Below are positions 52,578 through 61,089 of a DNA stretch of 64,000 nucleotides, piece after piece. The DNA is from Caulobacter sp. BK020 (lineage in GTDB: Bacteria > Pseudomonadota > Alphaproteobacteria > Caulobacterales > Caulobacteraceae), in the NCBI RefSeq assembly GCF_004342605.1, contig NZ_SLZL01000005.1:1-64000 (forward strand). Direction: 5' to 3'. Made by a program: the position numbers and the translations under genes. Below the pieces are notes generated by a model. The model was given only the letters and a program-made list of their open reading frames with translations. It searched no databases and was not told where the DNA came from. The first letter of the stretch is position 1, and each line of letters opens with the position of its first letter.

Positions 52578-53647
52578 GCACTCGCCCCCATCGCCTGGAC
52601 CCAGGCCAACCGCGCCAATTCCGGAAACGCCTCCGCGCGCTCGGCCGCCTGGGCCGAGGCCGCCGCGCCGCGCAGCACGCGGCCCTTGATGCCGTGGAAG
52701 ATGGCGGCCAGACGAAAGAAGTTGAAGGCGAGATAGAAACCGTAGCCCGGCATTCCGGACCGCCCTGTGCGGCGACAATAGGCGGCCAGGTAGTCGGCCT
52801 CGGTCGGCAGGTTCAGCCCGGCGAGATCCGCGCCGCCAAGCCCAGCGACGATGTGCGGCGGCATCCGGTACATCATGGCGTTGTAGGTGAAGTCGGCCAA
52901 CGGATGGCCGAGTGTTGAAAGCTCCCAATCCAGCACGGCCAGGATGCGCGGCTCGGTCGGATGGAAGATCATGTTGTCGATGCGGAAGTCGCCATGGACG
53001 ATCGCGGTCTCGTCGCCGTCGTCGGGAACGTGCTCGGGCAGCCAGGCCACCAGCCAGTCCATGTGCGGGTTACGACCCGCCGCCTCGTCCTCAAGATACT
53101 GCCTGGACCAGCGCGCGATCTGTCGGGCGAAGTAGTTCCCCGGCCGGCCGTAGTCGCCCAGGCCGACGGCGGCGTAATCGACCTGATGCAAGGCGGCCAT
53201 CGTCGCGTTCATGGCCTCGAAATAGGCCGGGCGCGACGCGCGATCGACCTCGGGAAGGGTGGCGTCCCAGAAGATCCGGCCTTCGACCATCTCCATCACG
53301 TAGAACCACGACCCGATCACCGTCTCGTCGGTGCAGACGCCATACACGTGGGCGACGGGGAAGTTCGCCTTCTCCAGCCCGACAAGGACCCGCGCCTCGC
53401 GGTCGACGGCGTGGGCCCCCTGGAGCAATTGGCCGCCCGGCTTGCGCCTTAGGACGTAGGTCCGCTCCGCCGTGGCCAGCTTGTAGGTCGGGTTCGACTG
53501 GCCGCCGCGGAACTGCTCGACGCGGATCGGGCCGGCGAAGCCTTCGACATGGTCGGCCATCCAGCGCTCCAGCGCCATGACGTCGAAGGCGAAACCTTCC
53601 CGCACCGGCGTGACGCCGAGGTTGGCCTCTGCAGCGGCCGCGGACAT
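52574..53647 (-). CDS. APH-family phosphotransferase (ACAD10/LvaA-like), second copy
   Basis: 357 residues. ATP-binding FRGGQSNPTYKLATAERTYV, catalytic HGDFRIDNMIFHP and metal motif LDWELSTLGHPLADFTYN are all present. It lies directly downstream of an ACAD with a 1-bp TGATG stop/start overlap. It is of the same family as the kinase at 4455 but clearly diverged in sequence. Probable role is phosphorylation of a hydroxyacyl-CoA for elimination by the ACAD, as shown for LvaA/ACAD10-11. An unknown substrate is likely. Confidence 0.86.
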   Translation of the reverse strand: MSAAAAEANLGVTPVREGFAFDVMALERWMADHVEGFAGPIRVEQFRGGQSNPTYKLATAERTYVLRRKPGGQLLQGAHAVDREARVLVGLEKANFPVAHVYGVCTDETVIGSWFYVMEMVEGRIFWDATLPEVDRASRPAYFEAMNATMAALHQVDYAAVGLGDYGRPGNYFARQIARWSRQYLEDEAAGRNPHMDWLVAWLPEHVPDDGDETAIVHGDFRIDNMIFHPTEPRILAVLDWELSTLGHPLADFTYNAMMYRMPPHIVAGLGGADLAGLNLPTEADYLAAYCRRTGRSGMPGYGFYLAFNFFRLAAIFHGIKGRVLRGAAASAQAAERAEAFPELARLAWVQAMGASA

Positions 53648-54837
53648 CAGTCCCCTCCTGCGCGATGGTCGCGCTTGATCTTCTTGGCCAGGGACCATTT
53701 GTGGACCTCGGTCGGGCCGTCATAGATGCGGAAGGCCCGGATTTCGCGGAACACCTGCTCGACGATGGTGTCGCCACTGACGCCCGTGCCGCCCATGACC
53801 TGGACGCAGCGATCCGCCACTCGCATCAGCGCCTCGGACACCGCCACCTTGGCCATCGAGCTCTCGGCCGTTCCTAGCGAGCCCGCGTCCAACACGCCGG
53901 CGCACCAGTCGGTCATCAATTCGGCCTGCTTCAGGTCGATCAGGTTCTCGGCCAGCATGAAGCCGACGCCCTCGTGGTCGATCAGCGGCTTGCCGAAAGC
54001 CTGGCGCCGGCAGGCGTAGTCGACGGCGATCTCGTGCGCCCGGATCGCCGCCCCGGTCCAGCGCATGCAGTGCGACAGCCGGGCCGGAGACAGCCGGATC
54101 TGGGCGTATTTGAACCCCTCGCCGCTCTCCCCCAGCATCTGGTCGGCGGCGATGCGGAGGTCGTCCATGGCGACGATGGCATGCCCCCCGGGCATCGCGC
54201 TGTCGATCGTGTCCAGCACCCGCTCGATCCGGATCGCGGGATCGGGCAGGTCGACCAGGAACAGGCACGCCCCCTCGTCGCCCTTGGCCATGATGATCCC
54301 GACCTGGGCTCCATCCGCTCCGGTGATGAAGGCCTTGCGGCCGTTGATTATCCAGTGACGGCCGTCCCGCCGACAGGTCGTCTTCATCATCGACGGATCG
54401 GAACCGGCTCCACCTTCCAAGGCCGGCTCGGTCATGAAGAAGGCCGATCGCGCCCGCCCCTCGATCAACGGCACGAGGAACCGCTCCTTGATCGCGGGCG
54501 AGCCGACCTTGCCGATCAGGTACATGTTGCCTTCGTCGGGGGCGGCGGTGTTCACCGCCACCGGCCCCAGCGGCGACAGCCCGGACTTGCGCAGCACCCA
54601 GGCCGTCTCGCGCTGAGTAAGATGCTCTCCGCCGGCCAGGATATGCGGGGTCAGCACGCCCGCCGCCCGGGCCCTTTCCTTGAGCTCAGAGGCCAGCGCG
54701 TCTGACGGGCCATGGCCCGTGCGACGAGGGTCCTGCTCGTAAGGAATGACCACCTCGCGCACGAAGGCCTCGACCCGCGCGCCGATCTCTCGCGCCCGGC
54801 CTGTGGGTGCGGACAGCTCTTGGATCACAGGCGTCAT
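53647..54837 (-). CDS. Acyl-CoA dehydrogenase, ACAD11-like
   Basis: 396 residues. FFMTEPALEGGAGSDPSMMK, HWIINGRKAFITGADGA, RQAFGKPLIDHEGVGFMLAE, QVMGGTGVSGDTIVEQVFRE and the DGPTEVHKWSLAKKI ending are typical of the FadE-like ACAD11 branch. Start at 54837 overlaps the SDR stop (ATGA). The pair with the following kinase mirrors the pair at 3145-5483, in reverse gene order. Confidence 0.9.
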   Translation of the reverse strand: MTPVIQELSAPTGRAREIGARVEAFVREVVIPYEQDPRRTGHGPSDALASELKERARAAGVLTPHILAGGEHLTQRETAWVLRKSGLSPLGPVAVNTAAPDEGNMYLIGKVGSPAIKERFLVPLIEGRARSAFFMTEPALEGGAGSDPSMMKTTCRRDGRHWIINGRKAFITGADGAQVGIIMAKGDEGACLFLVDLPDPAIRIERVLDTIDSAMPGGHAIVAMDDLRIAADQMLGESGEGFKYAQIRLSPARLSHCMRWTGAAIRAHEIAVDYACRRQAFGKPLIDHEGVGFMLAENLIDLKQAELMTDWCAGVLDAGSLGTAESSMAKVAVSEALMRVADRCVQVMGGTGVSGDTIVEQVFREIRAFRIYDGPTEVHKWSLAKKIKRDHRAGGD

Positions 54838-55586
54838 GTCGCGGTGGTCCCGCCGTCCACCACCAGTTCGGCGCCGGTCATGTAGCGGGACTCTTCGCTC
54901 GCCAGGAACAGGATGGCGTCGGCGATGTCCTCGGGAGCCCCGACGCGGCGCATGGGGATGTTGGCCAGGATCTTGTCCGAGTTCGCGGGGTCCTGGTGAA
55001 ACCGCGCCGTCAGCGGCGTGGCGATGTGGCCGGGATGGATCGAGTTGGCCCGCACGCCGTTGCCCAACGCCGCGCACTCCATCGCCGTAGCCTTGGTGAA
55101 CAGCCGCACCCCGCCCTTGGCGGCGCTGTAGGAGGCGGTGTTCGGCGCGCCCGTCAGTCCCCGAACCGACGACATATTGATGATCGAACCCCGCCCCGAC
55201 GCCGCCAGGGCCGGGAGAAGGTGCTTGGTGCCTAGGAAGACGCTGTCGAGATTGACCGCGATGATCGACCGCCAGCTCTCCAGCGTGGTCTCGGCGATGG
55301 ACTTGAACGCGCCAAAGCCGGCGTTGTTGACCAGGACGTCGAGCCGTCCGTGCCGGTCCTGCACGCGGTCGGCGAGCGCGACCCAGTCCGCCTCCTCGGT
55401 GACGTCCATCGTGACGGCCTCGTGGCCTTCGCCCGAAAGTTCGTCGATCGCCTCAGCCAAACGTGCCTCGTCCCGGTCCAGCAGAACCACCCGCGCGCCC
55501 TCCCTGGCGAAGGCCCGCACGGTGGCCAGGCCGATGCCGGACGCGGCGCCCGACACTACCGCGACCTTGTCCTCCAATCGGCCCAT
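54834..55586 (-). CDS. SDR-family oxidoreductase
   Basis: 250 residues: SGAASGIG cofactor motif, NNAGFGAF, INMSSVRG, YSAAK active site and the late DGGTTAT end. First gene of the minus-strand operon. Divergent from a carboxymuconolactone decarboxylase-like gene across a 121-bp region with the palindrome at 55639. It could oxidise the alcohol made by hydration or by the kinase/ACAD route. Substrate unknown. Confidence 0.88.
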   Translation of the reverse strand: MGRLEDKVAVVSGAASGIGLATVRAFAREGARVVLLDRDEARLAEAIDELSGEGHEAVTMDVTEEADWVALADRVQDRHGRLDVLVNNAGFGAFKSIAETTLESWRSIIAVNLDSVFLGTKHLLPALAASGRGSIINMSSVRGLTGAPNTASYSAAKGGVRLFTKATAMECAALGNGVRANSIHPGHIATPLTARFHQDPANSDKILANIPMRRVGAPEDIADAILFLASEESRYMTGAELVVDGGTTAT

Positions 55587-55638
55587 TTCGCACCTCCTCG
55601 ACAGATCGGCGCACCGAGCCGATATCCATCTTGCTACC

Positions 55639-55652
55639 CGACCGTCCGGTCG
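55639..55652. promoter_or_regulatory. TetR-type operator, copy 1
   Basis: CGACCG-TC-CGGTCG, with a further matching base on each side (55638-55653). It lies in the divergent region between the SDR operon and the gene at 55708. The arms and spacing are identical to the site at 57208. The TetR protein at 58005 is the candidate binder. Confidence 0.75.
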
Positions 55653-55707
55653 GTAGTCAAATGAGCAAGCCCACCGAGAACGACAATTTCGACTCCGAGG
55701 AACCCTG

Positions 55708-56397
55708 ATGGACGTATCTCACAACCCGCTGCTGGCGATCGGCTCTCTGCGGAAATCGGCCCCAAAGACGGTGGCGGGGTATCGTCGTTTTCGCGCCGTG
55801 ATCGACACCGACGGCGCCTTGCCCGCGCCGATCAAGGCTCTGTTCGTAGCCTGCGCCGCCTGCGTGAAGGGCTACGAGGAAATGGCGTTGAGAGAGCTGC
55901 GGCGCGGCCGCGACCTGGGCTTGACCGAAACCCAGGCGCGCTCGGCGTTGGCCATCCTGTCCAGCGTGCGGGGCGAAGGCGCGGCGCTGCGGTTCAATGC
56001 CATCTTCGCCGTCGCCTATCCCGAAGCCCGGGATGAGGCGTTCGAGGCCGCGGACCTGGAGGTGGCGTCCGGCGAGGCGGCGGCCAACTTCCTGGCCTAT
56101 TTCACGACGATGCCGCCAACCTTGGGCAAGCTGCTGGACCTCATTCCGACCGCGGCGGACGCCTACTACCTGATGCGTGAAGGCACCCTCTCGGGAACCG
56201 CCCTTGAGCCGCGCCACGCCGAACTGTTGCTGGTCACCGTGCTGGTCGCCGATTACAGCCCCTGGTCCTCGGTGCACATGCAAGGCGCGCGCAAGGCGGG
56301 CGCCAGCGAGCACGAGGTGGCCGAGGCGGTGCTTTGCGCAGTCCCGACCAGCGGGTTGTCGGCCTGGGTGGTGGGCGCGACGGCGATGGACGCCTGA
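55708..56397 (+). CDS. Carboxymuconolactone decarboxylase/AhpD-like protein
   Basis: 229 residues with two CMD-like repeats. The first has a CAAC pair (FVACAACVKGYEEMALRELR), the second has SPWSSVHMQGARKAGASEHE without cysteines. AhpD-like proteins are peroxidase partners or decarboxylases; the mix of a cysteine and a cysteine-free repeat leaves the role open. It shares the operator region with the SDR/ACAD/kinase operon, so it is part of the same response. It converges on the next SDR with 6 bp between stops. Confidence 0.78.
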   Translation: MDVSHNPLLAIGSLRKSAPKTVAGYRRFRAVIDTDGALPAPIKALFVACAACVKGYEEMALRELRRGRDLGLTETQARSALAILSSVRGEGAALRFNAIFAVAYPEARDEAFEAADLEVASGEAAANFLAYFTTMPPTLGKLLDLIPTAADAYYLMREGTLSGTALEPRHAELLLVTVLVADYSPWSSVHMQGARKAGASEHEVAEAVLCAVPTSGLSAWVVGATAMDA

Positions 56398-56403
56398 CGC
56401 CTG

Positions 56404-57159
56404 TCAGAGGCTGCTGACCAGATGCCCGCCGTCGACCGCGATCACTGACCCGGTCATGTAGTGCGAGGCATCCGAGCACAGCAGGAGCAGCGGCCCGTCG
56501 AGATCCGACATCTGGCCCAGGCGCCCCTGCGGAATGCGCGCGATCAGCCGGGCGCCGGCCTCGGTGGCGAAGAAGGCGCGGTTGAGGTCGGTCTCCACAT
56601 AGCCCGGGGCCAGGGCGTTGACGCGGACGCCCAGCGGCGCCCATTCCAGGGCCAGGGCCTTGGTCAACTGGATCAGGCCGGCCTTGCTGGCGGCATAGGC
56701 GGCCAGACCCTTGGACACCCGCTCGCCCAGGATCGAGGCCACGTTGACGATCGTCCCGCCGCCGCGCTCGCGCATCGCGCGCGCTCCGGCCTGGGCAACC
56801 AGGAAGGCCCCGGTCAGGTTGGGCTCGAGCGTATCGCGCCAGTCGGCCGGCGACAGGTCGATGGCGGGACGGGTCTGGGCCACGCCAGCGTTGTTGACCA
56901 CGATGTCCAGCCCCCCGACCAAGTCCAGCGCCTGGGCGAACCCCGCCGCGACCGACGGGGCGTCGGTGACGTCCATGACCACCGGATGGCACCGTCCGCC
57001 CGAGCCGGCGATCTCGTCGGTCAAGGTCTCCAGGGCCGCCCGCCGCCGCGCGGTCGCCACCACGGTCGCTCCCCTGGCGGCCAGGATCCGCGCGAAATGA
57101 CGGCCCAAGCCGGAGCTCGCGCCCGTGACCAGGGCCACGCGATGGGTGAGATCGGTCAT
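56404..57159 (-). CDS. SDR-family oxidoreductase
   Basis: 251 residues with TGASSGLG, NNAGVAQ, IVNVASILG, YAASK and the closing DGGHLVSSL. A 3-oxoacyl-ACP-reductase-like SDR. It stands alone on the minus strand, divergent from the next SDR with the 57208 operator between them. One of four SDRs in 51.7-58 kb, so several stereo- or position-specific oxidations are likely in the pathway. Substrate unknown. Confidence 0.87.
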   Translation of the reverse strand: MTDLTHRVALVTGASSGLGRHFARILAARGATVVATARRRAALETLTDEIAGSGGRCHPVVMDVTDAPSVAAGFAQALDLVGGLDIVVNNAGVAQTRPAIDLSPADWRDTLEPNLTGAFLVAQAGARAMRERGGGTIVNVASILGERVSKGLAAYAASKAGLIQLTKALALEWAPLGVRVNALAPGYVETDLNRAFFATEAGARLIARIPQGRLGQMSDLDGPLLLLCSDASHYMTGSVIAVDGGHLVSSL

Positions 57160-57207
57160 TTCGAATTTCCTCCCGCGGACAAATCGGTTATGCCGTCTAA
57201 CGTCATT

Positions 57208-57221
57208 CGACCGGTCGGTCG
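57208..57221. promoter_or_regulatory. TetR-type operator, copy 2
   Basis: CGACCG-GT-CGGTCG between two divergent SDR genes, 18 bp before the + strand start. Same 6-bp arms and 2-bp spacer as copy 1. The closeness to the start suggests repression of the 57240 operon, which contains the tetR gene itself. Confidence 0.75.
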
Positions 57222-57239
57222 AGTATTTGAAAGCGAGTG

Positions 57240-57995
57240 ATGCCCAACGGTCGTCTGGAGGGAAAGCGGGCGCTGGTGACCGGCGCGGCGGGAGGCCTGG
57301 GCGCGGCGATCGCAGCGCGCTTCGTCGCCGACGGGGCGCGCGTGTTGCTGGGTGACGTTGACCGGGCCCGGGGCGAACAACTGGCCCGCGACCTTGGCGA
57401 CAGGACGGTCTTCGTCACCCTGGACGTCGCCGCGCCGCCGGCCTGGAACAAGGCGATGGAAATCGCCGCAACCGCCTGGGGCGGTCTGGACGTGCTGGTC
57501 AACAACGCCGCCCTCGCCTCGCCGATCGTGCCGATCGAGCAGAGGGATCCGGCCGACTGGGACCGGATGATGGCGATCAATCTGGGCGGCCCGTTCCTGG
57601 GCGCCCGGGCGGCTCTGCCGGTATTCCGCGCGGGCGGCGGCGGTGTCATCGTCAATGTCTCGTCGGTGGCCGGCCTTGGCCAGTCGGGAATCATGGATCC
57701 GGCCTATGCCTGCAGCAAGGCGGGCTTGACCATGCTGACCCGGATCATCGCCGCCCAGCACGCCCGAGACGGCGTGCGCTGCAACTCGGTGCACCCGGGT
57801 CCCATCGACACGCCCCTGGCCCGCGCGACCTATGCCGATACCGAGACCCTGGCGCAGAGACTGTCGCGCATTCCGGCCGGACGCTTCGCCCAGGTCGAGG
57901 AGGTCGTCGCCGCCATCGTTTATCTGGCCTCGGAGGAATCCGCCTACGTCACCGGCGTCGCTCTGGGCGTGGACGGCGGCGCCCTGGTGCAATAA
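57240..57995 (+). CDS. SDR-family oxidoreductase
   Basis: 251 residues from ATG 57240; a GTG directly before it (57237) is also usable. Motifs are TGAAGGLG, NNAALAS, IVNVSSVAG, YACSK and GGALVQ at the end. First gene of an operon that continues with the TetR gene 9 bp later. Substrate unknown; context suggests a hydroxy-steroid-like or hydroxyacyl substrate. Confidence 0.88.
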   Translation: MPNGRLEGKRALVTGAAGGLGAAIAARFVADGARVLLGDVDRARGEQLARDLGDRTVFVTLDVAAPPAWNKAMEIAATAWGGLDVLVNNAALASPIVPIEQRDPADWDRMMAINLGGPFLGARAALPVFRAGGGGVIVNVSSVAGLGQSGIMDPAYACSKAGLTMLTRIIAAQHARDGVRCNSVHPGPIDTPLARATYADTETLAQRLSRIPAGRFAQVEEVVAAIVYLASEESAYVTGVALGVDGGALVQ

Positions 57996-58004
57996 GGAGG
58001 CCTC

Positions 58005-58685
58005 ATGGATCGTCCGCGTCGGACAACCCCGCCGAGCAGGAAATTGGCGACAGAAAGAGAACACGTGGCTGCGAAGAGAACGGTGAAGCGGCGGCAAACC
58101 ACCGAGGCGCATGACGGCAAGCGCCTGGAAATCATCGAGCATTGCGCGACCCTGTTCGACAAGGTCGGCTATCACAAGGCCTCGATGCAGATGCTGGCCG
58201 ACGAGGTCGGGCTCGGCAAGCCGACCCTTTACCACTACTTCCCCAGCAAGCTGTCGATCCTCTACGCGATCCACGAAACGCACATCCGGGCCCTGCTGGA
58301 CGGCCTGGAGATCCATGACGGCGAGACCCGCGACCCGATCGTCCTGCTGAGATCGGCCTGCGTCGACATTCTGCGCCAGATCGCCGACCACCCCGGCTAT
58401 GTGCGCGCCTTCATGGACCACTACGGCGATCTTGAGGGCAAGATGCGCGCCGCGATCCGGGCCCGTCGCATCGAATACTTCGACCGGGTGGTGGGCATCA
58501 TCACCGAAGGCATTGAAAGCGGCCGGCTGCGTCGCTGCGATCCGACGGTGACCGCCTACGGCTTCCTGGGCATGTGCAACTGGGCCTACAAGTGGTACCC
58601 GCCGATGGCGGCTGAACGCACGCCCGAGGAGATGGCCGACGCCCTTTGCCAGCCCTTCTTCGAGGGCCTGGCGATCCCGGGCTGA
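58005..58685 (+). CDS. TetR-family regulator of the CoA-ester catabolic island
   Basis: 226 residues; AAGGAGG precedes the ATG. After a basic N-terminal arm the HTH reads IIEHCATLFDKVGYHKASMQ and MLADEVGLGKPTLYHYFPSK, followed by a KstR2-like helical domain (YVRAFMDHYGDLEGKM). KstR2-type regulators respond to CoA esters of steroid ring fragments. The two CGACCG-N2-CGGTCG sites at 55639 and 57208 are its probable targets. It lies within the operon it should control. Confidence 0.88.
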   Translation: MDRPRRTTPPSRKLATEREHVAAKRTVKRRQTTEAHDGKRLEIIEHCATLFDKVGYHKASMQMLADEVGLGKPTLYHYFPSKLSILYAIHETHIRALLDGLEIHDGETRDPIVLLRSACVDILRQIADHPGYVRAFMDHYGDLEGKMRAAIRARRIEYFDRVVGIITEGIESGRLRRCDPTVTAYGFLGMCNWAYKWYPPMAAERTPEEMADALCQPFFEGLAIPG

Positions 58686-58696
58686 CGGAGACGCGC

Positions 58697-59470
58697 GTGA
58701 TCCCCGCCAAGACGCTCGGGGCCGTGAGGGTCGGAAGCGTCGACCGGATCCGGCCGGCGGCCGAGGCGCTGCGCGACATCGTCGCCGACCTGACCGGGCT
58801 GCGCTGCGCGGTGACCGACAACATCGCGGTCCAGGAACCGATGAAGGACGGGGCGGGCGAGATCCTGGCCAGCGCCGTGTTCGGCTTCGCCACCGGCGAC
58901 GACGCGCGCTGGTGGCGGTTTCCGCAGCTGGCCCTGACTTCCCCCCTGCCGATGGCCTGCCGGTTCGAGAGCGAACCATTCTGGTGCAACGCCCAGGGCA
59001 TTCACACCCCGACGCCCAACCTGCTGCTGTCGGCGCTGGACCTGTCGAACTTCCGGGAAAGGGCGCTGACCAGCGCGGCGATCGTGGCGCCCGTCCACCT
59101 GCCCTTCGGCCAGATCGCCGCCGCCAGCTTCCTGTCGCCGGATCCCGAGGTCGATGATCTCTCGGCGCCGTTCGAGCAGCACGGCGAGGCGCTGGCCCTG
59201 CTGGCCCGGACCTTCGTGGCCAGCTACGTCAAGGTGACCGAGCGGCGGCGGCCCAGCGTCGCCACGGCGCTGCTGAGCAAGCGGGAGGTCGAGTGCCTGC
59301 GCTGGGCGGCCGCGGGCAAGACCAATGACGAGATCGGGACGATCCTGGGCCTGCAGCGCACGACCGTGCGGTTCCACATCCGCAGCGCCTCGGTGAAGCT
59401 GGACGCGGTCAACCGCGACCAGACGCTGTTCAAGGCCGCGCAGCTGGGCTTCCTGGCCATGATCCGCTGA
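58697..59470 (+). CDS. LuxR-type regulator (solo)
   Basis: 257 residues from a GTG at 58697 after GGAG. The C-terminal GerE-type HTH is clear: LSKREVECLRWAAAGKTNDE and LGLQRTTVRFHIRSASVKLD. The first 170 residues resemble an autoinducer-binding domain in layout but the diagnostic Trp/Tyr/Asp set is not obvious. No LuxI synthase is in the window. It may respond to a pathway intermediate in place of a homoserine lactone. 11 bp after tetR. Confidence 0.8.
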   Translation: MIPAKTLGAVRVGSVDRIRPAAEALRDIVADLTGLRCAVTDNIAVQEPMKDGAGEILASAVFGFATGDDARWWRFPQLALTSPLPMACRFESEPFWCNAQGIHTPTPNLLLSALDLSNFRERALTSAAIVAPVHLPFGQIAAASFLSPDPEVDDLSAPFEQHGEALALLARTFVASYVKVTERRRPSVATALLSKREVECLRWAAAGKTNDEIGTILGLQRTTVRFHIRSASVKLDAVNRDQTLFKAAQLGFLAMIR

Positions 59471-59528
59471 CCCTTTGGTCAGCAGCCCGACGGCCCGAAG
59501 ACGGGGTAGTGAATCGGCAGGAGCCGCC

Positions 59529-59945
59529 ATGTCACTCACCCTCGCCCCGCCGATCGCCGACCGCCTGATGGACTTCGACGCCGCGGGCGCGCCGGTCCTG
59601 CTGGCCGGCCGCGACCGGCTCACCGGCCGGCTGGTGTTTCCCCTGCCCGCCGACGCCGATCGCTTCGAGCGGGTCGAGCTTCCCAAGCATGGCCGGCTGT
59701 GGTCCTGGACCATCCAGCGGTTTCGCCCCAAGTCGCCCCCCTATGCGGGACCCGAGGCGTTCGCGCCCTACGCGGTGGGCTATGTCGCCCTGGACGAGGC
59801 GATCATCGTCGAAAGCCGGCTGATCGGCGTGGCGTTCGGGGACCTGCGGATCGGCCTGCCGCTGCGGCTGACGACGGAGCCCTTCACCCTTGAGAGCGGC
59901 GAAACGCGGCTGACATTCGCCTTCACGCCGAAGGAGTCCGCATGA
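59529..59945 (+). CDS. DUF35/OB-fold protein without zinc-ribbon cysteines
   Basis: 138 residues; AGGAG precedes the ATG. The OB-fold half (LWSWTIQRFRPKSPPYAG, FAPYAVGYVALDEAIIVESR, then FGDLRIGLPLRL) matches DUF35 proteins. The N-terminal rubredoxin-like part (DRLTGRLVFPLPADADRFE) keeps the layout but has no cysteine, so it cannot bind zinc. Such proteins partner a thiolase-like subunit, as ChsH2 with Ltp2 in steroid side-chain cleavage. ATGA overlap with the thiolase-like gene supports a complex. Confidence 0.8.
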   Translation: MSLTLAPPIADRLMDFDAAGAPVLLAGRDRLTGRLVFPLPADADRFERVELPKHGRLWSWTIQRFRPKSPPYAGPEAFAPYAVGYVALDEAIIVESRLIGVAFGDLRIGLPLRLTTEPFTLESGETRLTFAFTPKESA

Positions 59946-61087
59946 GCGACGTCCGCATCATCGCCGCCGGCGTCCACCCGTTCGGCCGCACGCCGGGCCT
60001 GACCGGGCTGCAGCAGGGCGTCTTCGCCGTTCGCCAGGCGCTCGCTGTGGCGGGGCTGGACTGGAGCGACGTCCAGTTCGCCTATGGCGGCTCGGACTCG
60101 GCCGGCAACGCCGACACCATGGTCTCGGAACTTGGCCTGACCGGCCTGCAGTTCATCAATGTCGCCAACGGCTGCGCCACCGGCGGCTCGGCCATGTTCG
60201 GCGCCTACAGCACGATCAAGGCCGGCGAGTTCGATCTCGGCATCGCCGTCGGCTTCGACAAGCATCCGCGCGGCGCCTTCGATCCCAAACCGGCCGACTG
60301 GGGTCTTCCCGAATGGTACGGCGAAACCGGCCTGATGCTGACCACCCAGTTCTTCGCCATGAAGACCCAGCGCTATATGGCCGAGCACGGCATATCGATC
60401 GAAACCCTGGGCCGGGTCGCCGAAAAGGCCTTCGCCAACGGCGTACTGGCCCCGCACGCCTGGCGGCGCGAGGCCGTTGACCTGGAGACCATCCTCACGG
60501 CGCCGTTGGTCAGCGATCCGTTCACGAAGTTCATGTTCTGCTCGCCTGGCGAGGGGGCCGTGGCCTTGGTCTTCGCCAGCGCCGCGCGGGCGCGGCGGCT
60601 GGGACTGGACGGTGTCCGTCTCCGCGCCGCGGCCGTTCGCAGCCGGCCGCCGGGATCGTTCGAAGTCTTCTCGCCCGCCCTGGACTTCGTCCGAGGTCCC
60701 TCGCCCACGACGCTCGCCTCGCGCGCCGCGTTCGAGATGGCGGGCGTCGCGCCCGGCGACATCGACATCGCACAGCTCCAGGACACCGAGACCGGCGCCG
60801 AGATCATGCACATGGCCGAAAACGGCTTCTGCGCCGACGGCGACCAGGAGGCCTGGATCGCAGAGGGCAAGACCCGCATTGATGGCGCCCTGCCAATCAA
60901 CACGGACGGCGGCTGCCTGGCCTGCGGCGAGCCGATCGGCGCGTCCGGCCTGAGGCAGGTCTACGAGAACTTCATCCAGCTGACGGGCCAAGCCGGCGCC
61001 AGGCAGGTCAGCGGCGATCCGCGTCTCGGCTACAGCCACGTCTATGGCGCGCCCGGCGTCTCCGCCGTCGCCATCGTGGAGCGCTGA
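59942..61087 (+). CDS. SCP-x/Ltp2-like thiolase-fold protein
   Basis: 381 residues. The nucleophile region is VANGCATGGSAMFGAYSTIK. The usual late catalytic GHP-G motif is changed to CGEPIGASGLRQ, and the C-terminal Cys motif is replaced by YSHVYGAPGVSAV with two tyrosines. Loss of the thiolase His/Cys and presence of Tyr residues resemble the lipid-transfer protein Ltp2, which with a DUF35 partner is a retro-aldolase. It is therefore a candidate aldolase for a beta-hydroxy- CoA side chain. Confidence 0.83.
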   Translation: MSDVRIIAAGVHPFGRTPGLTGLQQGVFAVRQALAVAGLDWSDVQFAYGGSDSAGNADTMVSELGLTGLQFINVANGCATGGSAMFGAYSTIKAGEFDLGIAVGFDKHPRGAFDPKPADWGLPEWYGETGLMLTTQFFAMKTQRYMAEHGISIETLGRVAEKAFANGVLAPHAWRREAVDLETILTAPLVSDPFTKFMFCSPGEGAVALVFASAARARRLGLDGVRLRAAAVRSRPPGSFEVFSPALDFVRGPSPTTLASRAAFEMAGVAPGDIDIAQLQDTETGAEIMHMAENGFCADGDQEAWIAEGKTRIDGALPINTDGGCLACGEPIGASGLRQVYENFIQLTGQAGARQVSGDPRLGYSHVYGAPGVSAVAIVER

Positions 61088-61089
61088 AC

